DNA from: Treponema sp.
Lineage (GTDB): Bacteria > Spirochaetota > Spirochaetia > Treponematales > Breznakiellaceae
NCBI GenBank assembly: GCA_009785215.1
Contig: WQWU01000007.1
Location: forward strand, 1-56,175
DNA: 56,175 nucleotides
Direction: 5' to 3'
Position numbers and translations under genes: made by a program. Under the pieces are notes generated by a model, which saw only the letters and a program-made list of their open reading frames with translations, was not told the DNA's origin and searched no databases. Numbering within the stretch: position 1 is the first letter of the stretch; each line of letters begins with the position of its first letter. Shown in pieces: positions 8,769 through 17,111 of the stretch.

Positions 8769-9628
8769 TGCCGAAAAAAGGTAAAGATGAAGACAAAGAA
8801 TTAAAAGTAACGTTTCAATCAAAGAAAGAGTTTGAATGCCCTGCATGCTTACATAGATTCAGAAAAGAAGAGCTTTTTTCCGGCGGAGGCAGGTTAATTG
8901 CAGGAAAACTGACAGAAGAACTTCACAGACTGTATGAACCTTCTGCAAAATACGGCGAAATATTTCCGCTGGTTTACGAAGCCATAGTGTGCCCTGAATG
9001 CTGGTTTTCATCCATGGAAAGTGATTTTGCTTCTTTGCCGAAAGAAAATATTGAAACTGTAAAAAAAGATCTGCAAAAGCGAATGAAAGAAACTTCGATG
9101 GTTTTTCCAAATGTAGATTTTCACGAAAACAGAACATTAATGGACGGAGCGGCGTCACAATACCTGACACTGCGCTGTTATGATTATTATAACAAACCAA
9201 CATCTCCTACAATAAAACAGGGGCTTGCAGCCATTCGCTGCTCATGGTTAATTGATGAACTGCATAATAAATTCCCCGGGCAGAATTATGACTGGCTTGC
9301 TCTGCTTTTCAGAAAAAAGGCGCAGTATCTTTATAATGAAGCGCTAACACGCGAACAGAACGGAAAAGAAACTCTTTCCGGCATAAAAATCTTTGGCCCT
9401 GATACAGATAAAAATTATTCCTACGAAGGGATGCTGTATATGTGCGCTTATCTTCGCTATAAATACGGAGCCGCACATGACGAAGAAGCAAGAAATACCT
9501 CTCTGGAAGAAGCGCGGAGAACAATTGCAAAACTCTTTGGCATGGGAAAATCTTCCAAGGATAAACCCGGCGCATTCCTTGAACATGCCAGATCTCTTTA
9601 TGATACGATTAACAAAGAATTATCGTAA
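8768..9628 (+). CDS. DUF2225 family protein with two CxxC pairs
   Basis: A 286-residue cytoplasmic protein of the DUF2225 family. The N-terminal zinc-ribbon-like unit is visible as C24-x-x-C27 and C75-x-x-C78 (CPACL and CPECW). The rest is a helical, TPR-like region (YNEALTREQNG, MCAYLRYKYGAAHDEEARNTSLEEARRT). The family has no agreed function. The gene is locked between acpS and truA with one-base overlaps on both sides, so it is co-translated with lipid and tRNA-modification genes. No catalytic residues can be named. Confidence 0.8.
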   Translation: MPKKGKDEDKELKVTFQSKKEFECPACLHRFRKEELFSGGGRLIAGKLTEELHRLYEPSAKYGEIFPLVYEAIVCPECWFSSMESDFASLPKENIETVKKDLQKRMKETSMVFPNVDFHENRTLMDGAASQYLTLRCYDYYNKPTSPTIKQGLAAIRCSWLIDELHNKFPGQNYDWLALLFRKKAQYLYNEALTREQNGKETLSGIKIFGPDTDKNYSYEGMLYMCAYLRYKYGAAHDEEARNTSLEEARRTIAKLFGMGKSSKDKPGAFLEHARSLYDTINKELS

Positions 9629-10404
9629 TGAACAGGAATATAAAATTAAAAATAACTTATGACGGCACCGGTTACTGCGGCTGGCAGAGACAGGAAAGCG
9701 AAAAAAATAATTATCCTACGATACAGGGAGAAATAGAAAAAGCCCTAAAAAAAATTCACGGAAAAGACATAAATCTTACCGGCTCCGGCAGAACAGACTC
9801 GGGCGTTCATGCTGCAGGTCAGATCGCAAACTTCTATACAGATATAAATAGCATTCCTGCAGACCGCTTTGCGCCTGCATTGAATTCGCTTCTTCCGTTT
9901 GATATTAGAATCCTGGAAGCCTGCGAAGTAAGCAGCGATTTTCATGCCCGCTTCAGCGCAAAAGCCAGATTTTACCGCTACCAGTTTTTATGCCGTTCAA
10001 ACTGGTTTAACCCGGCTCTGCCCTTTGAAAGCCGCTTCAATCTGCATTTAAACCGTTTCCCGGACATCGAACTGCTTAACTCTTATTCAAGGTTAATATT
10101 AGGCGAAATTGATTGTTCAATTTTTACAGCCGCAGGAGACAGTTCGGCAATCGCCGGTAAATCTTTAAACCGCTATATTTACAGAGCATATTTCTACGCA
10201 GAAAAAGACAGATTAATCTTTGAAATTTGCGCCAATGCTTTCCTTAGAAGCATGGTTCGCTCTGTTGCAGGAACCTTCCTGCATTATGAAGATTTAAATC
10301 TCCCGCCGGAAAAACTGCAAGAAATTATCTCCAAAGGAGAACGCGCTCTTGCAGGCCCCACTCTGCCGCCTCAGGGATTATATTTGTGGCAAGTAGAATA
10401 TTAA
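9628..10404 (+). CDS. truA: tRNA pseudouridine synthase A (positions 38-40)
   Basis: Isomerises uridine to pseudouridine in the anticodon arm. The 258-residue protein opens with KITYDGTGYCGWQRQ and has the catalytic aspartate D57 in GSGRTDSGVHA, followed by ANAFLRSMVRSVAGTF, the conserved C-terminal TruA segment. Length is normal. The ATG overlaps the DUF2225 stop (TAATG). It is the last gene of the valS operon; a promoter for potA follows. Confidence 0.98.
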   Translation: MNRNIKLKITYDGTGYCGWQRQESEKNNYPTIQGEIEKALKKIHGKDINLTGSGRTDSGVHAAGQIANFYTDINSIPADRFAPALNSLLPFDIRILEACEVSSDFHARFSAKARFYRYQFLCRSNWFNPALPFESRFNLHLNRFPDIELLNSYSRLILGEIDCSIFTAAGDSSAIAGKSLNRYIYRAYFYAEKDRLIFEICANAFLRSMVRSVAGTFLHYEDLNLPPEKLQEIISKGERALAGPTLPPQGLYLWQVEY

Positions 10405-10414
10405 AAAAATCATA

Positions 10415-10443
10415 TTGACATAAATGTAAAAAAACATCATTGT
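10415..10443 (+). promoter_or_regulatory. Probable promoter of the pot operon
   Basis: TTGACA at 10415-10420 has a perfect -35 sequence. The matching -10 at 17 bases is CATTGT (10438-10443), which is weak. The region also holds ATGT-AAAAAA-ACAT. Transcription would give a leader of about 40 bases with a strong AGGAGG region before potA. Confidence 0.45.
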
Positions 10444-10489
10444 TCCCTATAGACAAAAAACTTGGGCAGAAGGAGGCGGAAGGAATATA

Positions 10490-11626
10490 TTGATTGGTAG
10501 CGATGTTGTCATTAAAGGGATAAGCAAATCCTTTGGTGAGTTCGAAGTACTTAAAAATGTAAGCCTGGAAATTAAAAAAGGCGAGTTCTTTTCCCTTCTG
10601 GGACCTTCAGGATGCGGAAAAACTACCTTACTGCGGATAATTGCCGGCTTCGAACATCCAGACGAAGGTACACTCACCCTTGACGGAAACGATGTTCTTT
10701 CGCTTCCTCCCAACAAACGTCCAACCAATACCGTTTTTCAAAACTATGCCCTTTTTCCGCATCTTAGCGTTTTTGAAAATGTTGCCTTTTCTCCAAGATT
10801 AAAAGGAAACTCTTCATCTGAAATAAAGAAAAAAGTAGAACGATACCTTGAGCTTGTTCGTTTGGAAGGCCATGCCGATAAAAAACCAAACCAGCTTTCC
10901 GGCGGCATGAAACAGCGTGTAGCCATTGCCCGCGCTTTAATAAACGATCCTAGCGTACTGCTTTTGGATGAACCGCTTTCTGCACTGGACGCAAAACTGC
11001 GTCAGCATATGCTTATCGAATTAGACCGCATTCATGATGAAATCGGCGTCACTTTTATTTATGTAACCCATGATCAGCAGGAAGCGCTTTCTGTCTCAGA
11101 TAGAATTGCAATTATGAATCAGGGAGAAGTTCTGCAGATAGATACGCCTCATGAAATTTATGAAAGCCCGGCTACAAATTTTATAGCCAAATTTATCGGA
11201 GAGACCAACCTTTACGACGGCATAATAACAAAAGTAGAAAAGGTTAAACTTCACGACTTTGAAGATGCAACCGAGTATATGGCAGAAGTTGAAATTCCTG
11301 AACTTGGAAAAATAAAAGTTACCGATGTCGATGAAATTCATGCAGGGCAGAAAGTAAGCTTTACTGTAAGACCGGAAAAAATTGTTATTACAAAAGAAAA
11401 ACCTTCGACAAGCCGCGATGATATTAACCTGATTCAGGGTGTTGTAGATGAACCTATTTATTCCGGCTTTCAGACAAAATTTTATGTTCAGACTGACAGA
11501 ACGATAATCCGTGTAATAAAACAGCACGCAAATTATTCCGACGAAGGGCCGGATATCCGATGGAAAGATTCGGTTTATCTTTCCTGGAGCGCCGTAGACG
11601 GTTATATCGTAGAGGTAAGAAATTGA
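10490..11626 (+). CDS. potA: Spermidine/putrescine import ATP-binding protein
   Basis: ATPase of the polyamine ABC importer. The 378-residue protein has Walker A at 38-45 (GPSGCGKT), Q84, the signature LSGGMKQ at 136-142, Walker B LLLDEP at 157-162 and the switch histidine in THDQQEA. A C-terminal TOBE domain (FTVRPEKI, then a beta-rich region) is typical of PotA. The start is TTG 10490, supported by GGAAGGAA eight bases upstream. The following potB starts inside its stop codon. The product docks on the inner face of the PotB-PotC permease. Confidence 0.96.
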   Translation: MIGSDVVIKGISKSFGEFEVLKNVSLEIKKGEFFSLLGPSGCGKTTLLRIIAGFEHPDEGTLTLDGNDVLSLPPNKRPTNTVFQNYALFPHLSVFENVAFSPRLKGNSSSEIKKKVERYLELVRLEGHADKKPNQLSGGMKQRVAIARALINDPSVLLLDEPLSALDAKLRQHMLIELDRIHDEIGVTFIYVTHDQQEALSVSDRIAIMNQGEVLQIDTPHEIYESPATNFIAKFIGETNLYDGIITKVEKVKLHDFEDATEYMAEVEIPELGKIKVTDVDEIHAGQKVSFTVRPEKIVITKEKPSTSRDDINLIQGVVDEPIYSGFQTKFYVQTDRTIIRVIKQHANYSDEGPDIRWKDSVYLSWSAVDGYIVEVRN

Positions 11627-12522
11627 AGCCGGATACCTCGCAGCTGCGAAGGAATCTTGGCCCGCTGTATTCTTCTCCAATGGCGATATGGTTTACAGCT
11701 TTTTTTCTGGCGCCGATTGTAATCATTATAATTTTCAGTTTTATGAAAAAAGGACTGCACGGCGGAGTAATAAACGAATTTTCCCTTGATGCTTACAAGT
11801 ATCTTGTAAATCCTGTTTTTTTAAGAATAACGCTTCGTACATTAATTACATCGGTTATTGCCACAGTAATTACCATACTGATAGCGCTTCCCTGCGGTTA
11901 TGCAATGGCAAGAAGCAAACATCAAACTCTTTTGCTTCTCCTTATTATCATTCCATTTTGGACAAATTTTTTAATCAGGGTTTTTGCCTGGACAAATATT
12001 CTAGGAAACAACGGATTTATAAATCAGCTTCTTATGCGTTTAGGTTTAATCGATGATTATCTTCCATTAATGTATAATCAAAATGCTGTAATTTTAGTTC
12101 TTGTTTATATGTATCTGCCGTATGCTATCCTTCCATTGTTTTCGACCATCGATAAATTCGATTTCTCTTTACTGGAAGCGGCGCGCGATTTAGGCGCAAG
12201 CAAGTTTAAATCCATGATTTTTATACTGCTTCCCAACATCCGCGGCGGCATCCTTACTGCTGTATTGTTTACGTTCATTCCGATTTTCGGCGCTTATGCA
12301 GTTCCGCTGCTTGTAGGCGGCATGAACTCTTATATGCTTGGAAACATAATAGCGGATCAGCTTTTAAAATCCCGTGACTGGCCGCGCGCCGCTGCTATTT
12401 CCATGGTGCTTACAATTGTTACTACTGTCGGCGTCCTGTGGATGATGTATGTGTATAAAAAGGAAACATCAAGAAAAATAGAAAATAAAACACAAAAAAT
12501 ATTTACGGAGGCTGTGCATTGA
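11623..12522 (+). CDS. potB: Spermidine/putrescine permease PotB
   Basis: Inner-membrane half of the polyamine channel, 299 residues, six predicted membrane helices, with the EAA motif (EAARDLGASKFKSMIFILLPNIRGG) that contacts PotA. An open frame extends upstream to 11560, but TTG 11623 is the better start: AGAGGTAAG lies just upstream, TTGA overlaps the potA stop, and the protein then begins LKPDTSQLRR before the first helix. Order A-B-C-D is the standard pot order. Confidence 0.93.
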   Translation: MKPDTSQLRRNLGPLYSSPMAIWFTAFFLAPIVIIIIFSFMKKGLHGGVINEFSLDAYKYLVNPVFLRITLRTLITSVIATVITILIALPCGYAMARSKHQTLLLLLIIIPFWTNFLIRVFAWTNILGNNGFINQLLMRLGLIDDYLPLMYNQNAVILVLVYMYLPYAILPLFSTIDKFDFSLLEAARDLGASKFKSMIFILLPNIRGGILTAVLFTFIPIFGAYAVPLLVGGMNSYMLGNIIADQLLKSRDWPRAAAISMVLTIVTTVGVLWMMYVYKKETSRKIENKTQKIFTEAVH

Positions 12523-13388
12523 ACTTAAACATTGCAATAAAAAAAATCACCTCCATAAGACCTGCAAAAATTCACGGCGAGGCAGCAAGGCATGCCAGAC
12601 GCGCATACCTGCAGCGGTTTTCCATTTCGCAGACTGTTCTTGTTATAGCGCTTATCTTTTTATTTTTGCCTTTATTGGTTTTGGTGTTCTATTCATTTAA
12701 CGGCTCTACAAGCATGCAATGGACAGGTTTTTCATTCAGATGGTATCAAAGACTGCTTACAGAACGCGGATTGTGGACAGCGTTAAAAAACAGCCTTATT
12801 ATTGCTGTATCTTCTGCAGTAACAGCTACGGTAATTGGAACAATCGGCGCTATTGGAATAAGCTGGTATAAATTTAAAATGCGGAGTTATGTTCAGACAA
12901 TTTCATTTCTTCCCATGATTTTACCGGAAATAATTATCGGCGTTTCTCTTGCAATCTTTTTTGCCGGAGTTGGAATTCAGCTTGGACTTCTTACCATATA
13001 TATAGCGCATACAACTTTTAATATTCCTTTTGTTTTTTTAATGGTTATGGCGCGTCTGGAAGAATTCGATTTTTCCATTATCGAGGCTGCCGCAGACCTT
13101 GGAGCAAACGAAAGGCAGACTATGTTTAAAATAACAATTCCAATTTGCATGCCGGGTATTATTTCCGGGCTTCTTACTGCCATTACCCTGTCATTGGAAG
13201 ATTTTGTAATTACATTTTTTGTCGCCGGCCCGGGTTCTTCTACCCTGCCAATCTTTATATATTCTGCGATAACGCGTAAAGGAGGCATAACGCCTCTAAT
13301 AAGCGCTTTATCTGTTGTAATGATTTTGGGAACTGTTCTCCTTTGTATTATGCTAAGAAAGTTTTTAAAGTACATTGCAGCTAAATAA
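12519..13388 (+). CDS. potC: Spermidine/putrescine permease PotC
   Basis: Second permease subunit, 289 residues, with helices from about 38 onward and an EAA loop (EAAADLGANERQTMFKITIPICMPG). The start is TTG 12519, overlapping the potB stop (TTGA), with CGGAGG about eight bases upstream. The N-terminal 35 residues are basic and polar, longer than in the E. coli protein. It is the third pot gene in a row with a TTG start. Confidence 0.93.
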   Translation: MNLNIAIKKITSIRPAKIHGEAARHARRAYLQRFSISQTVLVIALIFLFLPLLVLVFYSFNGSTSMQWTGFSFRWYQRLLTERGLWTALKNSLIIAVSSAVTATVIGTIGAIGISWYKFKMRSYVQTISFLPMILPEIIIGVSLAIFFAGVGIQLGLLTIYIAHTTFNIPFVFLMVMARLEEFDFSIIEAAADLGANERQTMFKITIPICMPGIISGLLTAITLSLEDFVITFFVAGPGSSTLPIFIYSAITRKGGITPLISALSVVMILGTVLLCIMLRKFLKYIAAK

Positions 13389-13440
13389 ATATATGGTTAA
13401 TGTATTTTATAACCATGGAAATTATTACTGGGGGTGTATG

Positions 13441-14496
13441 ATGAAAAAAAGGAACATCATCTATCTTGTGGTTATGACGGTATTAATACTGCCCGTCATT
13501 ATTTCTTGCGATTCAAGGGAACGGCTGTATATTTACAATTGGACATATTATACTCCGGATTCTGTCATTGAAAAATTTGAAAATGAATATAATGTCAGAG
13601 TTATTTACGATGAATTTGCTTCTAACGAAGAAATGTATGCAAAACTAAGAGCTTCTCAGGGAAGAAGCGGTTACGATGTCGTTTTTCCATCAAAGGATTT
13701 TGTTCCAATCATGATCCGGGAAGGCATGCTTGAAAGAATTGATCATTCAAAAATGACTAATTTAGGAAATATCGATCCAAAACTTCTTTTAATTATTGAT
13801 TACGATCCGGATATGTCATATTCTGTTCCTTATTTTTACGGCGCCGCCGGTATTGCTGTTAACACAGCAAGGGTTCCGAATTTTGAACAAAGCTGGTCAA
13901 TTTTTGCCAGAGAAGATCTTCGCGGCCGCATGACAATGCTTGACGATTTACGCGAAACTATAGGCGGTGCGCTTGCATACCTTGGGCACTCGGTAAACAC
14001 AACAGACCCTGCTCATGTAGCGGCGGCAAGAGACCTTATCAATTATTCATGGAAGCCGAACCTTGTTAAATTTGACGCCGAAACATTCGGTAAAGGTTAT
14101 GCCAACGGCGAGTTCTGGGTAGTTCATGCATTCCCGGAAGCAGTATATGAAGAAATTGCCGATGACGAATATCTTTTGGCTAATACTTTCTTTTTCTTCC
14201 CAAATGAAGGCGGCCCTTCATATATCGATAATATGGTTATTATGAAAAATGCCAGAAATGCCGAACTTGCGCATAAATTCATCGATTTTATACATAGACC
14301 GGAAATTTATGCCGAATTTGTGGACGATTTCCGCCTGCCTGCAACTGTAAATGTTCCTGCAAGGCAGTTTACCAGACCGAATAATGCCATATATTCAGAG
14401 GCAGATTTAGCCAGAACTGAGCTTGTCGGCGATCTTGGCGATTCGCTGGAGTTATATACAAACGCATGGTTTGACTCAATCAGGGTTGGAGACTAG
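13441..14496 (+). CDS. potD: Polyamine-binding lipoprotein PotD
   Basis: Substrate-binding protein of the importer, 351 residues from ATG 13441. In spirochaetes such proteins are lipid-anchored; the N-terminus MKKRNIIYLVVM followed by a hydrophobic run ends in IISC, a permissive lipobox. LYIYNWTYYTPDSVIEKFE is the classic PotD opening, and the protein keeps the type 2 periplasmic-binding fold pattern. Two ATGs lie in tandem at 13438 and 13441; the second is better spaced from GGGGG at 13430-13434. The longer upstream reading frame from 13375 overlaps potC and lacks a ribosome site. Ligand preference (spermidine or putrescine) cannot be read off. Confidence 0.93.
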   Translation: MKKRNIIYLVVMTVLILPVIISCDSRERLYIYNWTYYTPDSVIEKFENEYNVRVIYDEFASNEEMYAKLRASQGRSGYDVVFPSKDFVPIMIREGMLERIDHSKMTNLGNIDPKLLLIIDYDPDMSYSVPYFYGAAGIAVNTARVPNFEQSWSIFAREDLRGRMTMLDDLRETIGGALAYLGHSVNTTDPAHVAAARDLINYSWKPNLVKFDAETFGKGYANGEFWVVHAFPEAVYEEIADDEYLLANTFFFFPNEGGPSYIDNMVIMKNARNAELAHKFIDFIHRPEIYAEFVDDFRLPATVNVPARQFTRPNNAIYSEADLARTELVGDLGDSLELYTNAWFDSIRVGD

Positions 14497-14500
14497 GGCT

Positions 14501-14528
14501 TTACATTATTTTCCCTTTCTGGTACATT
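14501..14528 (+). promoter_or_regulatory. Promoter of rpmB
   Basis: TTTACA (14501-14506), a 17-base spacer, then TACATT (14524-14529 within a base) preceded by TGG, giving an extended -10. The same CTGGTACATTAT block occurs at 740-751 upstream of the metallophosphoesterase gene. Predicted transcription starts a few bases before the palindrome at 14540. Confidence 0.5.
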
Positions 14529-14539
14529 ATAAAAGTGCA

Positions 14540-14569
14540 AACACTGAAAGTGTATACACCTTCAGTGTT
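14540..14569 (+). promoter_or_regulatory. 30-bp near-perfect palindrome in the rpmB leader
   Basis: The arms AACACTGAA (14540-14548) and TTCAGTGTT (14561-14569) enclose the perfect palindrome GTGTATACAC (14550-14559), with a single A/C mismatch on either side. It lies at or just after the predicted transcription start. It could be an RNA hairpin at the 5' end or an operator for a dimeric regulator. A second small hairpin CCC-GAAA-GGG (14581-14590) followed by GCTCTTTTTT lies just before the ribosome site and looks like a short attenuator. Confidence 0.6.
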
Positions 14570-14613
14570 AATACTTAATACCCGAAAGGGGCTCTTTTTT
14601 AAGGAAGGATAAT

Positions 14614-14805
14614 ATGTCACGGAGTTGTGATATTTGCGGAAAACATACAATCACTGGCAATAAAGTCAGCCATGCAAAGAACCGTACTCGCAGAACCTGG
14701 AAACCCAATCTGTTAAAGGTAAAAACCGAAGCCGGCGGCACAACTGCTACGCTTAAAATCTGCACAAGGTGTCTTAAGAGCGACTATATCACCAAAAAAG
14801 TCTAA
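14614..14805 (+). CDS. rpmB: 50S ribosomal protein L28
   Basis: Large-subunit protein, 63 residues. It has the C4 form of L28 with C-D-I-C near the N-terminus and C-T-R-C near the C-terminus, a zinc-binding arrangement lost in many bacteria. [12 protein letters not shown] is the family signature. AAGGAAGGA lies upstream of the ATG. It is not followed by rpmG in this window; the next gene is an unknown protein 28 bases away. Confidence 0.96.
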   Translation: MSRSCDICGKHTITGNKVSHAKNRTRRTWKPNLLKVKTEAGGTTATLKICTRCLKSDYITKKV

Positions 14806-14833
14806 GTCCGGCTGAAAAGCCTGTTTACCGCCA

Positions 14834-15409
14834 ATGGCAGATCCTGGATTGTTACAAGCTTTAGATTATATTCTCAATAGAAGCAATGAAGCCGGTATAG
14901 AGGCTCTTGCCGAAGCAGTTGTAAGGCGCAGACGTGATTTAACCGTTTTTAGCGCTGTTGGAAATATGCCCGACCCTTCACGGATGGCAAAAGAAATTAC
15001 AGCAAAAATAAATGACGGTGTCGGCGGCAGTTTAGACAGTATGAGAAAAACAGTTCAGGACATGATTGTTAAACTGTTAAAACAACATGCGCCCGAACTA
15101 AATGATAAACAGATACATGAACTTTGCCAGGCATGGCTCCCGGACGGAGTTAGTTCAGGAAAAGAAACATCTTCAGAGAAGCTTCCCGGCGATGTGCTTC
15201 TTTCCATGATTGAACAGTTTGTTTCTTTTTCCAACGGAGAAATGAAAGAATCCGTAGACAAAGGGCTTCGCAAGGAAATGGGCGTTTGGCCTCAGCGTTA
15301 CTGGAACGCATTTCCTCCTGTAGTCCGCTCGATAGTTACAGATTACCTGAAAAATAAAATATCAGAAAAAGAATATAAATCCCAAATTGTCGTCGCACTT
15401 GGAATGTAA
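14834..15409 (+). CDS. Conserved-looking hypothetical protein, mostly helical
   Basis: A 191-residue soluble protein that I do not recognise. It has no signal peptide or membrane segment. The N-terminal third contains NEAGIEALAEAVVRRRRDL, a basic amphipathic helix; the middle has a short polar linker (SSGKETSSEKLPG); the C-terminal part is rich in aromatic residues (VWPQRYWNAFPP). It follows rpmB by 28 bases on the same strand. It ends only two bases before the stop codon of the convergent uridine-kinase-like gene, so the two transcripts must overlap. Confidence 0.6.
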   Translation: MADPGLLQALDYILNRSNEAGIEALAEAVVRRRRDLTVFSAVGNMPDPSRMAKEITAKINDGVGGSLDSMRKTVQDMIVKLLKQHAPELNDKQIHELCQAWLPDGVSSGKETSSEKLPGDVLLSMIEQFVSFSNGEMKESVDKGLRKEMGVWPQRYWNAFPPVVRSIVTDYLKNKISEKEYKSQIVVALGM

Positions 15410-15411
15410 AA

Positions 15412-17067
15412 TTAATACCTGAACTCTGAGTCGCCTATAAACTCGCGGAGAATGCTTGTTCCCGGCACATACTGCGGCGGAATGGGCGTAAAGTTTTCCA
15501 GGAAAGAAAGAAGCCTTGCAGCTTCTGCATACTCAGGCCTGCCGGGTTTTATTGCGCGTAACAGAGGATCGACAAAGTATTTAAAGACAGAAAGTTCGTA
15601 ATCCAGTGCAGAATTAAATGCGGCGTCTGCAGTATTCTGAAACGGAAAAATATGCTTGCGCTCTCCTGCCTGAACTTTCGGCCACATTTTAATTGTACCT
15701 GCGGCATCCATCCCCCTAAAACGGGAGTCGCGCGTCATGCGCCGCAAAAGCCTGTTATCGCTTGTTGGAATACGGTTATGATCATCCAGGTTAAGCTGGG
15801 TAAGGGCAGAAATATAAATTTTAAACTTGGTTGTGCGGCTTATGCTGTGTGTTAAAGCATCATTAAGGCCATGAATGCCTTCGACAATCAAAATATTATC
15901 GCTTTCAAGTTTTATTTTTCTGCCGCCTCCTGCTTTCCTGCTTCCGGTTTTAAATTCATAAACAGGAAGGGTTATTTCTTCTCCGCGGTACAATGCCTGA
16001 AGCTGTTCGTTTAAAAACGGAACATCTAAAGCTTCCAGGCATTCATAGTCCGGCTCGCCTTTTTCATCTTTTGGTGTTTCTGCAGTTCCTCTGTAATAAT
16101 CGTCAAGGCTTATTGCAATTGGCTTTAGTCCTGATACCATAAGTTCAATTTCCAGCCGCTTTGCGCTTGTTGTTTTTCCTGAACTGGAAGGGCCTGCAAT
16201 AAGCACCATTTTTATATCTTTTCGTTTTTCATAGATCTGACGCGCAATATCGCCCATCTTTCTTGCCTGATGAGCTTCTGCTATTCTTATATATTCCTGA
16301 AAAGTTCTGTTTGATATGCGGGAGTTTAATTCTCCTACAACGCGCACACCGATAATTTTTCCCCATTTTTTATAATCATTATAAACTTTAAAAATCTGCG
16401 GTTCATCTGTAAATGAGCTGGTTATTGTCTTTTCTCCAATGCCGGGAAAACGAAGCAGGAAGCCATCCTGATACGGCATTAATTCAAATGCAGATAGAAG
16501 CCCTGTCCGTTCAAGAAGCGGCTGAACATAAATATCCATGTAACCTAAACATTCATTTACTTTAATGTAGGAAGAACTGCGCTGTTCCAAAAGCAAGACA
16601 GTATCTGTCTGATTATTTTCCCTGAATAACTGCATAGCTTCTTCGTATGCAATGTATTTAAATGTTAACGGCAGATTTTCAGTTATTAAAAATTGCATTT
16701 CTTTTGTAAGTTTATCGATATCTTCCTGTTTTGGTTTATCACCGGAACTTAATGTATAGTAATAGCTATTGCCCAGAGAATGACCAACGTACACACCGTC
16801 TGCAGGATAAACTTTCCGTGCAGCAATCGCCAAAACAAATGCAAGTGTCCGCCTATAGATCATAACGCCTTCTGCTGAATCAAGAAAAACCGGTTCTAAC
16901 GATGCATTTACCAGTAATGATGTTCCAAGCGGACGAATCTCGTTATTTTCCCTTACAGCCGCTATTTGTTCAGCAGGAATGCCGAAATGTTCAATAATAT
17001 CTGAAACTTTTGTGCCGTAAGGACAGGAAATTGTTTTTTCCGGAAATTTAATTTGTATGTTGTTCAT
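15412..17067 (-). CDS. Uridine kinase-family protein with N-terminal TGS and ThrRS-like domains
   Basis: A 551-residue fusion. Residues 1-60 read as a TGS/ubiquitin-like domain; about 61-230 resemble the second additional domain of threonyl-tRNA synthetases; about 285-500 form a P-loop phosphoribulokinase/uridine kinase domain with Walker A GPSSSGKT at 292-299 and ISLDDYYRG, typical of nucleoside kinases. Such fusions are usually called nucleoside or uridine kinases, but their substrate is unproven. Reading upstream on the minus strand, TTATAAT ends six bases before the ATG with no ribosome site, so it may have its own leaderless mRNA although it also follows pncB by 44 bases. Confidence 0.85.
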   Translation of the reverse strand: MNNIQIKFPEKTISCPYGTKVSDIIEHFGIPAEQIAAVRENNEIRPLGTSLLVNASLEPVFLDSAEGVMIYRRTLAFVLAIAARKVYPADGVYVGHSLGNSYYYTLSSGDKPKQEDIDKLTKEMQFLITENLPLTFKYIAYEEAMQLFRENNQTDTVLLLEQRSSSYIKVNECLGYMDIYVQPLLERTGLLSAFELMPYQDGFLLRFPGIGEKTITSSFTDEPQIFKVYNDYKKWGKIIGVRVVGELNSRISNRTFQEYIRIAEAHQARKMGDIARQIYEKRKDIKMVLIAGPSSSGKTTSAKRLEIELMVSGLKPIAISLDDYYRGTAETPKDEKGEPDYECLEALDVPFLNEQLQALYRGEEITLPVYEFKTGSRKAGGGRKIKLESDNILIVEGIHGLNDALTHSISRTTKFKIYISALTQLNLDDHNRIPTSDNRLLRRMTRDSRFRGMDAAGTIKMWPKVQAGERKHIFPFQNTADAAFNSALDYELSVFKYFVDPLLRAIKPGRPEYAEAARLLSFLENFTPIPPQYVPGTSILREFIGDSEFRY

Positions 17068-17111
17068 GTTTTAATTATAACATGGATAGGAATAAAATAC
17101 TATAACAGATA

